Shown one piece after another: positions 7,575-16,263 of a stretch of DNA of 20,439 nt (position 1 is its first letter; each line of letters begins with the position of its first letter). Below the pieces are notes generated by a model that was not told where the DNA came from, did no database searches, and was given only the letters and a program-made list of their open reading frames with translations. The translations under genes were made by a program, and so were the position numbers. Source of the DNA: Eggerthellaceae bacterium (GTDB lineage: Bacteria; Actinomycetota; Coriobacteriia; Coriobacteriales; Eggerthellaceae); the NCBI GenBank assembly GCA_017459485.1, contig JAFUCW010000444.1, forward strand, positions 1 to 20,439, read 5' to 3'.

Positions 7575-8741
7575 ATGGATCACGCAGTTGCGCAGAAACG
7601 CCCAGGCAAAAGCCGCATGGTATGGCGCTTAGCCGTCCTTGCCCTTGCCATGACGGTGGGGCTTTCGGCATGCGCGGAACACGACGGCCGCCTGGGATCC
7701 GACGCCGCCCACGTCGGAAGCGACGGAAAGGTCGTGTCTGCAACGTCCGAAGCATCTAGCCAGCAAGGAGAATCGGACGCCGATGCCCATGTCTCCAACG
7801 CACAAAGCGAAGGAGAGCAAGCAACCACTTCGGATCGAACATCCTCCGCAGCAGAGAGCCACGAGGCCGATCCTTCAAGCGACACCAACACCGAAGATGC
7901 CGCGGACGCATCTGCAGCAGGCATGTTTTCGCTCGACGACGTTCCCGCCTACCATGGTTCGCTTTCGGTAGACGTCAACGGATCGCAGCCGTTCTTCACA
8001 GACGAGGACCGCACGCGTGGACCGTTCGAAACCTACAGCCCATTCGATGACCTTGGACGCACAGGTGCCGCGTTTGCCCTGATCAATCGTGACACGATGC
8101 CAACCGAAGAACGCAACGACAACCTGTCGTACAACCCTACAGGCTGGCAGGTGGCCACCTACGACTGGGTCGACCAGCGCTTCCTCTACAACCGCTGCCA
8201 CCTGATAGCATGGTCGCTTGCCGGCGAAGGCGACAACCCGCAGAACTTGATCACCGGCACGCGCACGTTGAACATGGAAGGAATGCGCCGCTTCGAAGAG
8301 CAAGTGAGCAGCTATGTCTACCGGACGTCGAACAGCGTGCTTTTCCGCGTAACGCCCCTCTACCGCGGCTCCGACCTTGTCGCCGAAGGCGTGCTCATGG
8401 AGGCGGAGTCGGTTGAAGACAACGGAACGGGGCTGCGTTTCTGCGTGTTTTGCTACAACGTCGAGCCCGGCGTGGAAATAGACTACGCCACAGGTGCAAA
8501 CCGTGCGGACGGCAGCAGGCAGGCACAGCCCTACGAACCCTCTGAAGAGGAGCTGCAAGCCGACTTCGTCATCAACAAGAGCTCGAAGGTCTACCATTAT
8601 CCCGACTGCGACTCCGTAATCGACATGCGTGCGCACAACAAGATCTTCTTCCAGGGCACCCTGGAAGAGCTCGAAGAGCTCTATCCTTTCAGCGACGGAT
8701 GGCACCTGTGCAAGAAGTGCCGGGAGCGGCATGCGCACTAG
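7575..8741 (+). CDS. Surface lipoprotein with EndA-type DNA/RNA non-specific endonuclease domain and C-terminal metal-binding module
   Basis: Predicted 388-residue extracellular nuclease tethered as a lipoprotein. From the ATG at 7575 the N-terminus is basic (QKRPGKSR), then hydrophobic, ending in the lipobox LSAC with C33 as the lipidated residue. Residues about 40-115 are a Ser/Ala/Asp/Glu-rich, low-complexity spacer. The nuclease domain (about 120-300) has YNRCHLIAWSLAGEG, with H209 as general base in the NRCH variant of the DRGH motif. NPQNLITGTRTLNMEGM supplies the metal-binding asparagine near 224. The C-terminal 55 residues (FVINKSSKVYHYPDC, C345, then CKKC at 379-382) match the small metal-binding module seen in other secreted nucleases and competence-type proteins. 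The reading frame extends further upstream, but a start at 7575 gives a proper signal peptide. The ribosome-binding site is weak (AAAAGG, 14 bases away). Possible roles are nutrient acquisition or DNA uptake. Confidence 0.85.
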   Translation: MDHAVAQKRPGKSRMVWRLAVLALAMTVGLSACAEHDGRLGSDAAHVGSDGKVVSATSEASSQQGESDADAHVSNAQSEGEQATTSDRTSSAAESHEADPSSDTNTEDAADASAAGMFSLDDVPAYHGSLSVDVNGSQPFFTDEDRTRGPFETYSPFDDLGRTGAAFALINRDTMPTEERNDNLSYNPTGWQVATYDWVDQRFLYNRCHLIAWSLAGEGDNPQNLITGTRTLNMEGMRRFEEQVSSYVYRTSNSVLFRVTPLYRGSDLVAEGVLMEAESVEDNGTGLRFCVFCYNVEPGVEIDYATGANRADGSRQAQPYEPSEEELQADFVINKSSKVYHYPDCDSVIDMRAHNKIFFQGTLEELEELYPFSDGWHLCKKCRERHAH

Positions 8742-8912
8742 CGGAAACGACGTATCTCGCTGTTTGTATCCACATTGATGCGAATCACCCCGGGAGGCAT
8801 GCAGGCGAAGTCAGTGAGCGAAAAAAGTTACCGAAATGCGCCGATATGGAGCAAGCATGGTATCATTGGTTTCATAACGTATGAGCATGCAATCTACGTA
8901 AAAGGAGCCCTT

Positions 8913-10070
8913 ATGGACCCCAGGTATGTGTTTGTCTACGCAGCCGTGAACATCTTCTGCATTATTGTATCGCTCGTCATCCTCTCGAAAATCGGCTACA
9001 ACTTGGGCAGCGAGCAGGAGAACCGCTATTTCCGAGGCATGACTCTGTGCTTCCTCGCATTCGTGGTGCTCGAAACAATCTGGGTGCTCACGGAAGGCGG
9101 TATCTTGCCGATTCCGCGTTCAGTGGGTAGCGCGCTCAAAGCCATCGACACCATGACCATACCACTCATGGTCTACCTCTGGTTCTGGTTCGCCGAAACG
9201 AAATTCCGCTCCAAACTGGCAAGCAGCCGCATCGCGCGCATCGTCACATTCATCCCCTACCTGGTGCTCATCGTCTTCTATCTCTTTTCTATCGTAAGCG
9301 GCGTCGTGTTCAGCATCGGCTAAGACGGCAGCCTGGTTCCTGGACCTGCCGCTCCTTTGACCGGACTGGTAGACAACATCTACGGCATTGCCATCATCAT
9401 CCACGCCGTCATCCTGCTTGTGCGCGAAAAGACCGCCTATCGTCGCCGCGACTACATCACGCAGATCGTCTTCATCGTGCTGTGCACCGCTGGCGGCATG
9501 GCCGATGCGATCATCTCCGGCACGCCCATCATGCCGCTTGCGATCACGCTGGCGTTCGTCTACCTGTTCGCCAACCTGCTCGAGGGCCAGATCTACAACG
9601 ACGCCCTTACGGGATTGAACAACCGTCGCCGCGCCGACGAGTACGTCTCCGAAGCCATCGCCGCAGCGAACGAAGACAATCCGCTCTACCTGTTCGTGCT
9701 CGACGTGGACAACTTCAAGAGCATCAACGATTCCCTTGGGCATTTGGAGGGCGACCGCGCGCTGAAGGCAGTAGCACGCGGAGTGGCCAACACGACAGAG
9801 GATTTCCATGGGTTCGCTGCACGTTGGGGAGGAGACGAATTCGTCCTTGCTGCGAACAGCGGCGAATCCGACTTGCCCGAACGCGTATGCGAGCGCCTGA
9901 AGGAAAACATCGCACGCGAGGGAGAAAAAGACAAGATCCCCTTCCCGTTGGCGGCAAGCGTGGGCTTCGCCAAGTGCACGTCACCCGGCGACAAGATGGC
10001 GGACCTGATCCTGGTCGCCGACAAGATGCTCTACAAGAACAAGCGCAATCTAGAGCAGCCGGCAGCCTAG
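8913..10070 (+). pseudogene. Seven-helix membrane GGDEF diguanylate cyclase split by one in-frame TAA
   Basis: Would synthesise cyclic di-GMP from two GTP at the inner face of the membrane. The ATG at 8913 follows AAAAGGAG (8900-8907) with perfect spacing. Four hydrophobic segments precede a TAA at 9321-9323. The same frame continues without shift through three more membrane segments and a complete GGDEF domain (DALTGLNNRRRADEY, LDVDNFKSINDSLGH, RWGGDEFVLA with GGDEF coded from 9828). It ends at 10070, about 384 residues overall. No RxxD inhibitory site precedes the GGDEF motif. The second half alone would have to start at TTG 9357 or later, and no ribosome-binding site is visible there, so only a 136-residue membrane fragment is likely made. 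A single nonsense change is the simplest reading; a sequencing error or read-through is possible. No frameshift or other decay is visible, so the lesion is probably recent. Confidence 0.85.
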
Positions 10071-10102
10071 CGCGCACCAGCTGCCAAACAATCCCATTCG
10101 AC

Positions 10103-10170
10103 AAACCGGATCGGTTTCCCCATCCGACGCTCCGTTTGACGCCAGTGCCCCGTTTCGTCCCATTTGGGGC
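10103..10170. terminator. Two short stem-loops between convergent genes, possible bidirectional terminator
   Basis: The 116-base gap between the convergent cyclase gene and the giant gene holds AAACCG-GAT-CGGTTT (10103-10117, 6-bp stem) and GCCCC (10147-10151) pairing with GGGGC (10166-10170). Neither is followed by a clear T-run on either strand, so the terminator role rests mainly on position between two converging 3' ends. Confidence 0.3.
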
Positions 10171-10186
10171 CTGCTAGTCGAAGTGT

Positions 10187-13100
10187 CTACTCGAGCACGA
10201 GCTCACGCTCCTGCTCGGTGAGCGTTCCATTGGATTCCAAAAGCGCCTGCTCGATGTCAAGCACCGCTGCGCATGACGTTTCCTTGGGTTTCGCCTGATA
10301 GCTTGCGGTACGCACAGCACGCGCATTACCTTCCGCATCCGCCAGGTTGGCCTTCGCGACCGCAATCATCAGCTTGATGCGGTTGAGCTGGTTCACCTCG
10401 GATGCACCTGGGTCGTAGTCCACAGCCACGATGTTGGACTGCGGGTACTTGCGGCGCAGTTCCTTGATGACTGCCTTGCCCACCACATGGTTGGGAAGAC
10501 AGGCGAAGGGCTGGGCGCACACGATGTTGGGTGCTCCATGCAAGATAAGCTCCACCATTTCGGCCACCAGCAGCCATCCTTCGCCCATCGAGTTACATAG
10601 GCTCAAGATCTCTTCGGCGTAGTCGCCTAGCGTGAAGATGTCGGTGGGCGGCTCGAAGCGGTTCGAGCGCTCCATGGCTTTGATGAGCGGCTTGCGCACG
10701 TGGTCGATGTAGCGCAGGATGCCACGCGCCGCGATGGCGCCCGAAGCCGAACGTCCCAGCGGGTCCTTCTGGTAGATGCGCCCCACAATGCCGAAGAGGA
10801 AGAACTCGAGCAAGCCAGGCACGACCGCCTCGCAGCCTTCTGCTTCGATCTGGTCGACCACCTGGTTGTTCGCCGTCGGCTGGAACTTCACCAGGATCTC
10901 TCCCACCACGCCTACGCGCGGCTTGGTGCCTTCGCCTTGCAACGGCAGCGTGTCGAAATCGTCCACGATTGCCTGTACGGTGTGCGCAAAGCGCTTCTGG
11001 TGCTCGCCTTCGCGCATCTGCCGCTTGCAGATCTCCATCCAATGGTCGAACAGCGCCTGCGCCGATCCCGCCTCCACTTCGTAAGGCCGGCAGCGGTACA
11101 GCGCCGCCATGAGCAAGTCGCCGTAGGAAAACGCGTACATGGCCTGCTTGAGCATAGGAGGCGTCACCTTGAAGCCCGAGTTGTCTTCCGCCACATGCCC
11201 CTGCAGCGCCAATCCGATAACAGGAATATGGCCAAGGTCGGCCGCCTTGAGCGCTTTGCGAATCAGGCTGATGTAGTTCGTGGCGCGGCAGCCGCCACCA
11301 GTTTGCGTGATAATGACAGCCAAGTGGTCGGTGTCGTAGCGGCCGCTCGTGACCGCCTCCATGATCTGCCCCACCGTCAGGATCGACGGATAGCAGATGT
11401 CGTTGTTGACGTATTTCAGGCCCGCATCGACCGCACCATGGTCCACGCTGGGCAGCAACTCCAGGTTGTAGCCGTTGGCATGGAACACGGGCGCCAACAG
11501 CTCGAAGTGGTAAGGGGCCATCTGGGGTGCCAGAATCGTGTAGCCCTCTTCCTTCATCTGCGCGGTGAACTCGGCACGCTCGAATTCCGTGGAAGCGACC
11601 TTGCGGCGCGTCGGCTTTGCGGATGTACCCGAGCCAGTGAATGCACCCTGTTCCCCCGACGAACCCATCGCCTTGGCGACGGCCGCTCCCGCCCTTGCTT
11701 CCAGCACGCCCGACTTGTCTTCGCGACGCTCTTCGAACTGGGCCATGGCTTGCTCGCGGCGCTCCACGTCGGCAAGCAGCGCATCGATCTTCGCATCCGA
11801 AGCAGGACACGACGCGGCGAATGCCTCCGCTTCGGCGCGTTCGTCCGCCTGCTCCTTCAGCGCTGCAAGAAGGCTACGCACGCGGATGCGCACGGCACCT
11901 AGGTTCGACACCTCGTCGATCTTGATGAGCGTGTAGACCTTGCCACTCGCCTCAAGAATCTCCTGAACCTGGTCGGTGGTGAGCGCATCCAGGCCGCATC
12001 CGAAGCTGTTGAGCTGGATCAGGTCAAGGTCATCGCGCTCGGTGACCAGCTTGGCAGCAGCGTAGAGGCGCGTGTGGTACATCCACTGGTCAACCAGGCG
12101 AATGGGGCGCTCGAGCTTGCCCAGATGGGCCACGGAGTCTTCAGTAAGCACCGCCAGCCCGAATCCGGTGAGCAGCTCGGGAATGGCATGGTTGATTTCC
12201 GGGTCGTTGTGGTAGGGCCTGCCCGCCAACACGATGCCGTGCGCATGGTTTTGTTCGATCCAGCGCAGCGTCTGCTCGCCCTGCGCGCGCATGTCAGCCT
12301 TGAAACGCTGGTCCTCTTCCCATGCCAGATCGACTGCGTCGATAATCTCGTGGTACGTGGGCGCCTTCGCGTGCTTTCCCATGATCTCCGGGTGGGCCTC
12401 CACCAGCTCTGCATAGAGCCGACGCTTGAGCTTCTCCTTCTTGTCGTAGGGCAAGTAGGGGTTGAGAAAAGGAGGCGCATCGGGATCGCGCAGCTCGTCT
12501 ATGTTGAGTCGCAGGCTCTCCGAGTAACTCATGACAATGGGACAGTTGTAGTGGTTGCCCGCACCTTCATCTTCCTGACGCTCCCACTTCGCGCAAGGCA
12601 TCCAGATGAAATCTGGGTTCTTCGCAAGCAGGTTCATCACGTGGCCATGGCTGATCTTTGCCGGATAACAGGCGTTTTCCGACGGAATGGACTCGATACC
12701 CGCCTCGTAGGTCTTCTTGGTAGACGCATCGGAGAGCTCGACGCGGAATCCCAGCTTGGTGAAGAAGGTGAACCAGAATGGGTAGTTCTCGAACATGTTG
12801 AGTACGCGGGGGATGCCCACCGTGCCGCGCAGCGCCTGTTCGGGAGTGAGCGGCTCATAGTCGAAGAGGCGATGCGCCTTGTACTCGAACAGGTTGGGAA
12901 CCGCGGCCTTGGCTTCCTTGCCGCCCGCCATGGCCTCGCCCTTTTCGCAACGGTTGCCTGTGATGAAGCGGCGGTTCTTGCCCGTGTCGGGATCCTTGCC
13001 GAAGTCGTTGATAGTAAGAAGGCAGCTGTTCGAGCACCCTTTGCAGCGCAGCGTGCGATGCGTCGGCTCGAGCGCGTCCAGCTCTTCGGCGGAAAGCAGC

Positions 13101-15112
13101 GTAGAGCGAGGCGCAGGTTCCGCCAGGCCAGCCGCCCTGTCACGTGCATCTTGCTCGGAGGCAGGGGTTTCCGTGGTGCCCGAGATGGCTTCGACGGATC
13201 CGGCGCCGCGCACTTCGGTGCGCAAGACGGACCCGGAGGAGCCAGATTGGGTGCCACGGGAAGCCCTGTCCCGAGCAAGGAGGGCGGCACCATAGGCCCC
13301 CATGTTGCCCGCGATGTCAGGCCGAACGGCATTCACACCCGCAAGCTGCTCGAAAGCGCGCAGGACTGAGTCGTTCAAGAACGTGCCGCCCTGGACGATC
13401 ACTTTGTTGCCCACATCGTGCGGATCGCGAAGCTTGATCACCTTGAACAGAGCGTTTTTGATGACGGAAATGGCCAAGCCGGCAGCGATGTCGCCCACGG
13501 TAGCGCCTTCCTTCTGCGCCTGCTTCACACGGCTGTTCATGAACACCGTGCAACGGCTGCCCAAGTCCACGGGAGACTCAGCGGAGTTCGCCGTGGCAGC
13601 AAAATCCTTCACGTCCAAGTTCAAGCCCGCAGCGAAGCTTTCGATGAAGCTGCCGCACCCGCTGCTGCACGCCTCGTTGAGCATGATCGAATCGATGACG
13701 CCGTCTTTCACGCGCAGGCATTTCATGTCCTGTCCGCCGATGTCAAGGATGAACTCCACACCGGGAAGCATCTCTTCGGCACCGCGCAGATGCGCCACCG
13801 TCTCGATTTCACCGCTGTCTACGCGCAGCGCTTCAAGCAGCAGGCCTTCGCCGTAGCCGGTCACGGTCGCATGGCCAATCTGGACCTTGCTCGTGCCGTC
13901 GGCGTTCTTCGGCATGGCATCGTAGAGCATCCGAATGCCGCGTTTCGCCGTGCCCAGCACGTCGCCTTTGTTGGAAGTGTAATAGCTCCAAAGCAGGCTG
14001 CCGTCTTCGCCCACAAGCGCCGTCTTGAACGTAGTGGAGCCTGCGTCGATTCCCAAAAAGGCAGTGCCCTCGTAGGCAGACAGGTCGCCTTTCTTCACGC
14101 GCTCGGAGGCATGGCGCTCCTTGAATTCGTCGTAGTCTGCTTGGTCGGCAAACAGCGCCGGCAGGCGCACCACTTCAGAGCCTTGCATGTCGCCAAGGTT
14201 TTCCAGGCGCGCGACAATGTCGTTGAGACGTTCGGCCTTCGCGGTTTCCTTGCCCGCAATCGCACACCCTGCCGCCACAAACAGATGGGCGTTTTCGGGG
14301 ACGATGATGTGGTCTTCGTCTAGGTTGAGGGATTCGTAGAAGCGCTCGCGCAGCTCGGGCAGGTACTGCAGCGGCCCGCCCAAAAACGCCACGTGTCCAC
14401 GTATGGGACGGCCGCACGCCAGGCCGGAGATGGTCTGCGTGACCACCGCTTGGAAGATGGATGCGGCAATGTCTTCGCGCTTGGCGCCTTCGTTGAGCAG
14501 CGGCTGCACGTCGGTCTTGGCGAAAACTCCGCAACGGCTTGCTATCGGGTAGAGGATAGTATGGCGCGCCGCAAGGTCGTTCAGGCCCGATGCGTCGGTG
14601 TCGAGCAACGCGGCCATCTGGTCGATGAACGCTCCCGTGCCGCCCGCGCAAGTGCCGTTCATGCGCTGCTCTATCCCTTGGTCGAAGTAGATGATCTTCG
14701 CATCTTCGCCACCCAGCTCGATGGCGACTTCGGTTTGCGGAATGAAGGTCTCCACTGCCGTCTTCGAGGCAATGACTTCCTGGACGAAATCGATGTCCAG
14801 CCATTGTGCCAAGAGCAGACCGCCCGAACCTGTAATGGCCGTGGTCATCACATGCTCGCCGTACATTTCCCCTGCCGCTTTGAGCACCTCCACGATGGTC
14901 GCACGCACATCGGCATGGTGACGCTGGTAGATTGAGTAGCGGATTTCGTTCGCGTCGTCTAGGATGGCAAGCTTGACCGTGGTCGAGCCCACGTCGATGC
15001 CTATATGGAGCCGTTCTTCGCCAGCTCCATGCGCAGATGCGACGCTCGAAGCAGATACAGAGGACGCAACTGGCGCGTCTTGGTTTTGGATGCCGCGAGT
15101 GGTTTCAGTCAT
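10187..15112 (-). CDS. Giant fused ASKHA activase / 2-hydroxyacyl-CoA dehydratase-like protein (1641 aa)
   Basis: Resembles large 'acyl-CoA dehydratase activase-related' proteins of strict anaerobes; its substrate is unknown. Activase half 1 spans about 35-290: [11 protein letters not shown] (37-47), ELGGEDAKI (132-140), and C155 in NGTCAGGTG with C194 in SRCGVF as candidate cluster ligands. Half 2 spans about 352-612: [11 protein letters not shown] (353-363), DIGGQDMK (457-464), C482 and C486, and C521 in SRCTVF. After a Ser/Ala-rich linker (about 615-680), C690, C693, C697 and C722 form a four-cysteine motif. A DUF2229-like section runs from about 765 ([15 protein letters not shown]), with ENACYPAK at 812-819. 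A second low-complexity linker (1085-1175) leads to a dehydratase-component-like region (1180-1600) with NNDICYPS (C1240), [10 protein letters not shown] (C1275) and AQPFACLP (C1538). The ATG at 15112 has AGGAAAGG upstream. An upstream in-frame alternative would overlap tetR and lacks support. It lies 13 bases behind tetR in one operon. Confidence 0.88.
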   Translation of the reverse strand: MTETTRGIQNQDAPVASSVSASSVASAHGAGEERLHIGIDVGSTTVKLAILDDANEIRYSIYQRHHADVRATIVEVLKAAGEMYGEHVMTTAITGSGGLLLAQWLDIDFVQEVIASKTAVETFIPQTEVAIELGGEDAKIIYFDQGIEQRMNGTCAGGTGAFIDQMAALLDTDASGLNDLAARHTILYPIASRCGVFAKTDVQPLLNEGAKREDIAASIFQAVVTQTISGLACGRPIRGHVAFLGGPLQYLPELRERFYESLNLDEDHIIVPENAHLFVAAGCAIAGKETAKAERLNDIVARLENLGDMQGSEVVRLPALFADQADYDEFKERHASERVKKGDLSAYEGTAFLGIDAGSTTFKTALVGEDGSLLWSYYTSNKGDVLGTAKRGIRMLYDAMPKNADGTSKVQIGHATVTGYGEGLLLEALRVDSGEIETVAHLRGAEEMLPGVEFILDIGGQDMKCLRVKDGVIDSIMLNEACSSGCGSFIESFAAGLNLDVKDFAATANSAESPVDLGSRCTVFMNSRVKQAQKEGATVGDIAAGLAISVIKNALFKVIKLRDPHDVGNKVIVQGGTFLNDSVLRAFEQLAGVNAVRPDIAGNMGAYGAALLARDRASRGTQSGSSGSVLRTEVRGAGSVEAISGTTETPASEQDARDRAAGLAEPAPRSTLLSAEELDALEPTHRTLRCKGCSNSCLLTINDFGKDPDTGKNRRFITGNRCEKGEAMAGGKEAKAAVPNLFEYKAHRLFDYEPLTPEQALRGTVGIPRVLNMFENYPFWFTFFTKLGFRVELSDASTKKTYEAGIESIPSENACYPAKISHGHVMNLLAKNPDFIWMPCAKWERQEDEGAGNHYNCPIVMSYSESLRLNIDELRDPDAPPFLNPYLPYDKKEKLKRRLYAELVEAHPEIMGKHAKAPTYHEIIDAVDLAWEEDQRFKADMRAQGEQTLRWIEQNHAHGIVLAGRPYHNDPEINHAIPELLTGFGLAVLTEDSVAHLGKLERPIRLVDQWMYHTRLYAAAKLVTERDDLDLIQLNSFGCGLDALTTDQVQEILEASGKVYTLIKIDEVSNLGAVRIRVRSLLAALKEQADERAEAEAFAASCPASDAKIDALLADVERREQAMAQFEERREDKSGVLEARAGAAVAKAMGSSGEQGAFTGSGTSAKPTRRKVASTEFERAEFTAQMKEEGYTILAPQMAPYHFELLAPVFHANGYNLELLPSVDHGAVDAGLKYVNNDICYPSILTVGQIMEAVTSGRYDTDHLAVIITQTGGGCRATNYISLIRKALKAADLGHIPVIGLALQGHVAEDNSGFKVTPPMLKQAMYAFSYGDLLMAALYRCRPYEVEAGSAQALFDHWMEICKRQMREGEHQKRFAHTVQAIVDDFDTLPLQGEGTKPRVGVVGEILVKFQPTANNQVVDQIEAEGCEAVVPGLLEFFLFGIVGRIYQKDPLGRSASGAIAARGILRYIDHVRKPLIKAMERSNRFEPPTDIFTLGDYAEEILSLCNSMGEGWLLVAEMVELILHGAPNIVCAQPFACLPNHVVGKAVIKELRRKYPQSNIVAVDYDPGASEVNQLNRIKLMIAVAKANLADAEGNARAVRTASYQAKPKETSCAAVLDIEQALLESNGTLTEQERELVLE

Positions 15113-15125
15113 TGCAAAACCTTTC

Positions 15126-15806
15126 CTACAACTTGATGGATTCGCCCGGCTTGATGAACAGCAGACGCTGCGCAATGCGCGCCATCTCTTCGGAGCCTTC
15201 CTGCATGCCCGTTTCGACCCAACGCATAATCACTCCCAAATAGGCAGAAGCGTAGAACGACACGTAGTAGCCCACGAACGGGTCGGAGCTTTCGCGGTAG
15301 CGCTTATGCAAGATCGAGTGGATCAGGTTGGTGCACACCGAATCGCGAATGCGGGAAGCGAAAGCGGCGTCCCCTCCGCCCCCGAGCATCGCGTGCAAAA
15401 ACGCCCCTTCGCCGCGCAAGTAGTCAAACATTTCCACCAGAAGCGGCAGGGGCTGTTTGAGCGCAATACATTTCGATAGCTCGACCAGCGAAAGGCTCGA
15501 CATCCGCTCCTGGAACACATCCAGGCCGTCAATCACCTGGTCTTCAAACGCAGCGACAAGCGTCTCCTTGTCTTGGAAGTGGTTGTAGAACGTTCCGCGC
15601 GTGATGTCGGCGGCAGCGCACAGATCCCCCACCGAAATGGAGTCGAGCCCTTGCTGCTCCACTAGTTCGATGAGCGCATCGCGCAATGCCACGCGCGTAC
15701 GCGCAATACGGCGATCCTTCACCAACGCAGCACCCTGGGGAGCCGAAGCCTCCCTGCGGGAAACCGGCGCGGCACGGCGCGTCTTTTCGGCAACTTGAAC
15801 GGACAT
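15126..15806 (-). CDS. TetR/AcrR-family transcriptional regulator
   Basis: A 226-residue DNA-binding repressor. A basic, Ala-rich N-terminal tail (1-30) precedes the TetR helix-turn-helix at about 36-82. The recognition region [25 protein letters not shown] (57-81) is the classic family signature ending in FYNHF.DKE. The C-terminal ligand/dimer domain (about 90-220) includes [23 protein letters not shown], typical of the C-terminal region shared by DhaS/YxaF-like regulators. The ATG at 15806 is preceded by AAGGAG at six bases. The stop overlaps the ribosome-binding region of the giant activase gene, so the two are certainly co-transcribed. The promoter carries repeated TTGTNTAAT sites, suggesting the protein represses its own operon. 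The inducer is not apparent; an acyl-CoA or related metabolite would fit the partner gene, but this is inference. Confidence 0.92.
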   Translation of the reverse strand: MSVQVAEKTRRAAPVSRREASAPQGAALVKDRRIARTRVALRDALIELVEQQGLDSISVGDLCAAADITRGTFYNHFQDKETLVAAFEDQVIDGLDVFQERMSSLSLVELSKCIALKQPLPLLVEMFDYLRGEGAFLHAMLGGGGDAAFASRIRDSVCTNLIHSILHKRYRESSDPFVGYYVSFYASAYLGVIMRWVETGMQEGSEEMARIAQRLLFIKPGESIKL

Positions 15807-15815
15807 AGGTGCTCC

Positions 15816-15859
15816 TTGTCAATTAAACAACCTGCACAATATTATACAACTTGTCTAAT
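15816..15859 (-). promoter_or_regulatory. Promoter with TATAAT -10 and TetR operator-like half-sites
   Basis: On the minus strand an exact TATAAT (15846-15841) sits 34 bases before the tetR start codon. No strong -35 hexamer is seen 17 bases upstream. The -10 lies inside a 19-bp palindrome, ATTATACAACTTGTCTAAT (15841-15859). A second dyad, TTGT-N7-ACAA (15816-15830), lies between the promoter and the ribosome-binding site. Three half-sites fit TTGTNTAAT: 15851-15859 (+), 15849-15841 (-) and 15830-15822 (-). A fourth, TTGTCAATT (15816-15824, +), is near. Binding by the adjacent TetR protein would block the promoter. Confidence 0.6.
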
Positions 15860-15916
15860 TATTTGCACCTTCGTCGGTTGCTCTCGTAACTATTCCGTTG
15901 TTTTTCAACGATATGT

Positions 15917-16000
15917 GACGCATATTCGACGAAAGCTGGCGCATCCTCGATGGAATCTGGCGCATATTCGCTGAAAGCTGACACACACTCGATGGAACCT
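15917..16000. repeat. Four tandem 21-bp repeats with 42-bp higher-order period
   Basis: Units are at 15917-15937, 15938-15958, 15959-15979 and 15980-16000 with no spacer. All share C-x-C-A at positions 3-6, TCG at 10-12, G at 15, AA at 17-18 and CT at 20-21. Units 1 and 3 differ at three positions and share CATATTCG and AAAGCT. Units 2 and 4 differ at five and share CTCGATGGAA. The array therefore looks like two copies of a 42-bp dimer. The period equals seven codons or two helical turns. Confidence 0.8.
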
Positions 16001-16010
16001 GATGTGAATG

Positions 16011-16078
16011 TGTACATTTTTTCATTATATGCTCTAATAATTCATTCTATAGTAATTCATTTAGTGAAAAAATGTACA
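16011..16078. repeat. Perfect 14-bp inverted repeat, AT-rich, 40-bp spacer
   Basis: TGTACATTTTTTCA (16011-16024) and TGAAAAAATGTACA (16065-16078) are exact reverse complements. The spacer contains two direct TAATTCATT copies (16038-16046 and 16053-16061, 15 bases apart) and a TATAAT on the minus strand at 16029-16024. It could be a paired operator, a cruciform, a miniature mobile-element remnant or a small invertible segment. Confidence 0.75.
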
Positions 16079-16094
16079 TATTTTAGATAGATCG

Positions 16095-16230
16095 TACGGA
16101 ATGGCACCGTGGCACGCGATCCACGCGGCAGACGAGCATCGTGCGGCAAGCACATGGGATACGGAATGGCGCCGTAATGCGCGGAAAGTCCATGGCACGA
16201 GGACAAACAGCGTGCGGCGAAAACGTAGGA
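16095..16230. repeat. Degenerate tandem duplication of 65 and 71 bp
   Basis: The segment at 16095-16159 opens TACGGAATGGCACCGT. The next, 16160-16230, opens TACGGAATGGCGCCGT. Both later carry CGTGCGGC followed by an A-rich stretch ending TGGGA or TAGGA. The middles are diverged with small indels. TGGCACG recurs near 16250, hinting at a third, more decayed unit. Confidence 0.45.
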
Positions 16231-16263
16231 TTGGCCAAGATCAGCGCATGGCACGACGGCCGA

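Larger units (their letters stand above)
15807..16263. other. 457-bp non-coding region between the tetR start and the capA-family stop
   Basis: From left to right it holds the tetR promoter/operators (to 15859), a CGTTG-T5-CAACG hairpin (15896-15910), four tandem 21-bp repeats (15917-16000), an AT-rich perfect 14-bp inverted repeat (16011-16078), and a degenerate duplication (16095-16230). Short frames across it lack start signals and recognisable sequence, so I call no gene. The abrupt switch from AT-rich (16011-16090) to GC-rich sequence is unlike the other intergenic gaps here. No clear intrinsic terminator for the capA-family gene was found. Confidence 0.7.

Noticed and set aside
8742..8912. 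Riboswitch or RNA gene before the GGDEF gene
   Set aside because: A CATA-ACG-TATG dyad and a purine-rich stretch are present, but nothing matches a c-di-GMP riboswitch or other class I know, and no clear promoter was found.
10187..15175. Longer start for the giant gene at 15175
   Set aside because: It would overlap tetR by 50 bases with no ribosome-binding site, while ATG 15112 has AGGAAAGG directly upstream and a normal family N-terminus.
15917..16000. CRISPR-like array
   Set aside because: The units are directly adjacent with no spacers, and no cas gene is present.
15890..16087. A short plus-strand frame that reads the 21-bp units as a 7-residue peptide repeat
   Set aside because: No start codon or ribosome-binding site precedes the first unit, and the frame then runs through the AT-rich inverted repeat. 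Coding is unlikely though not excluded.
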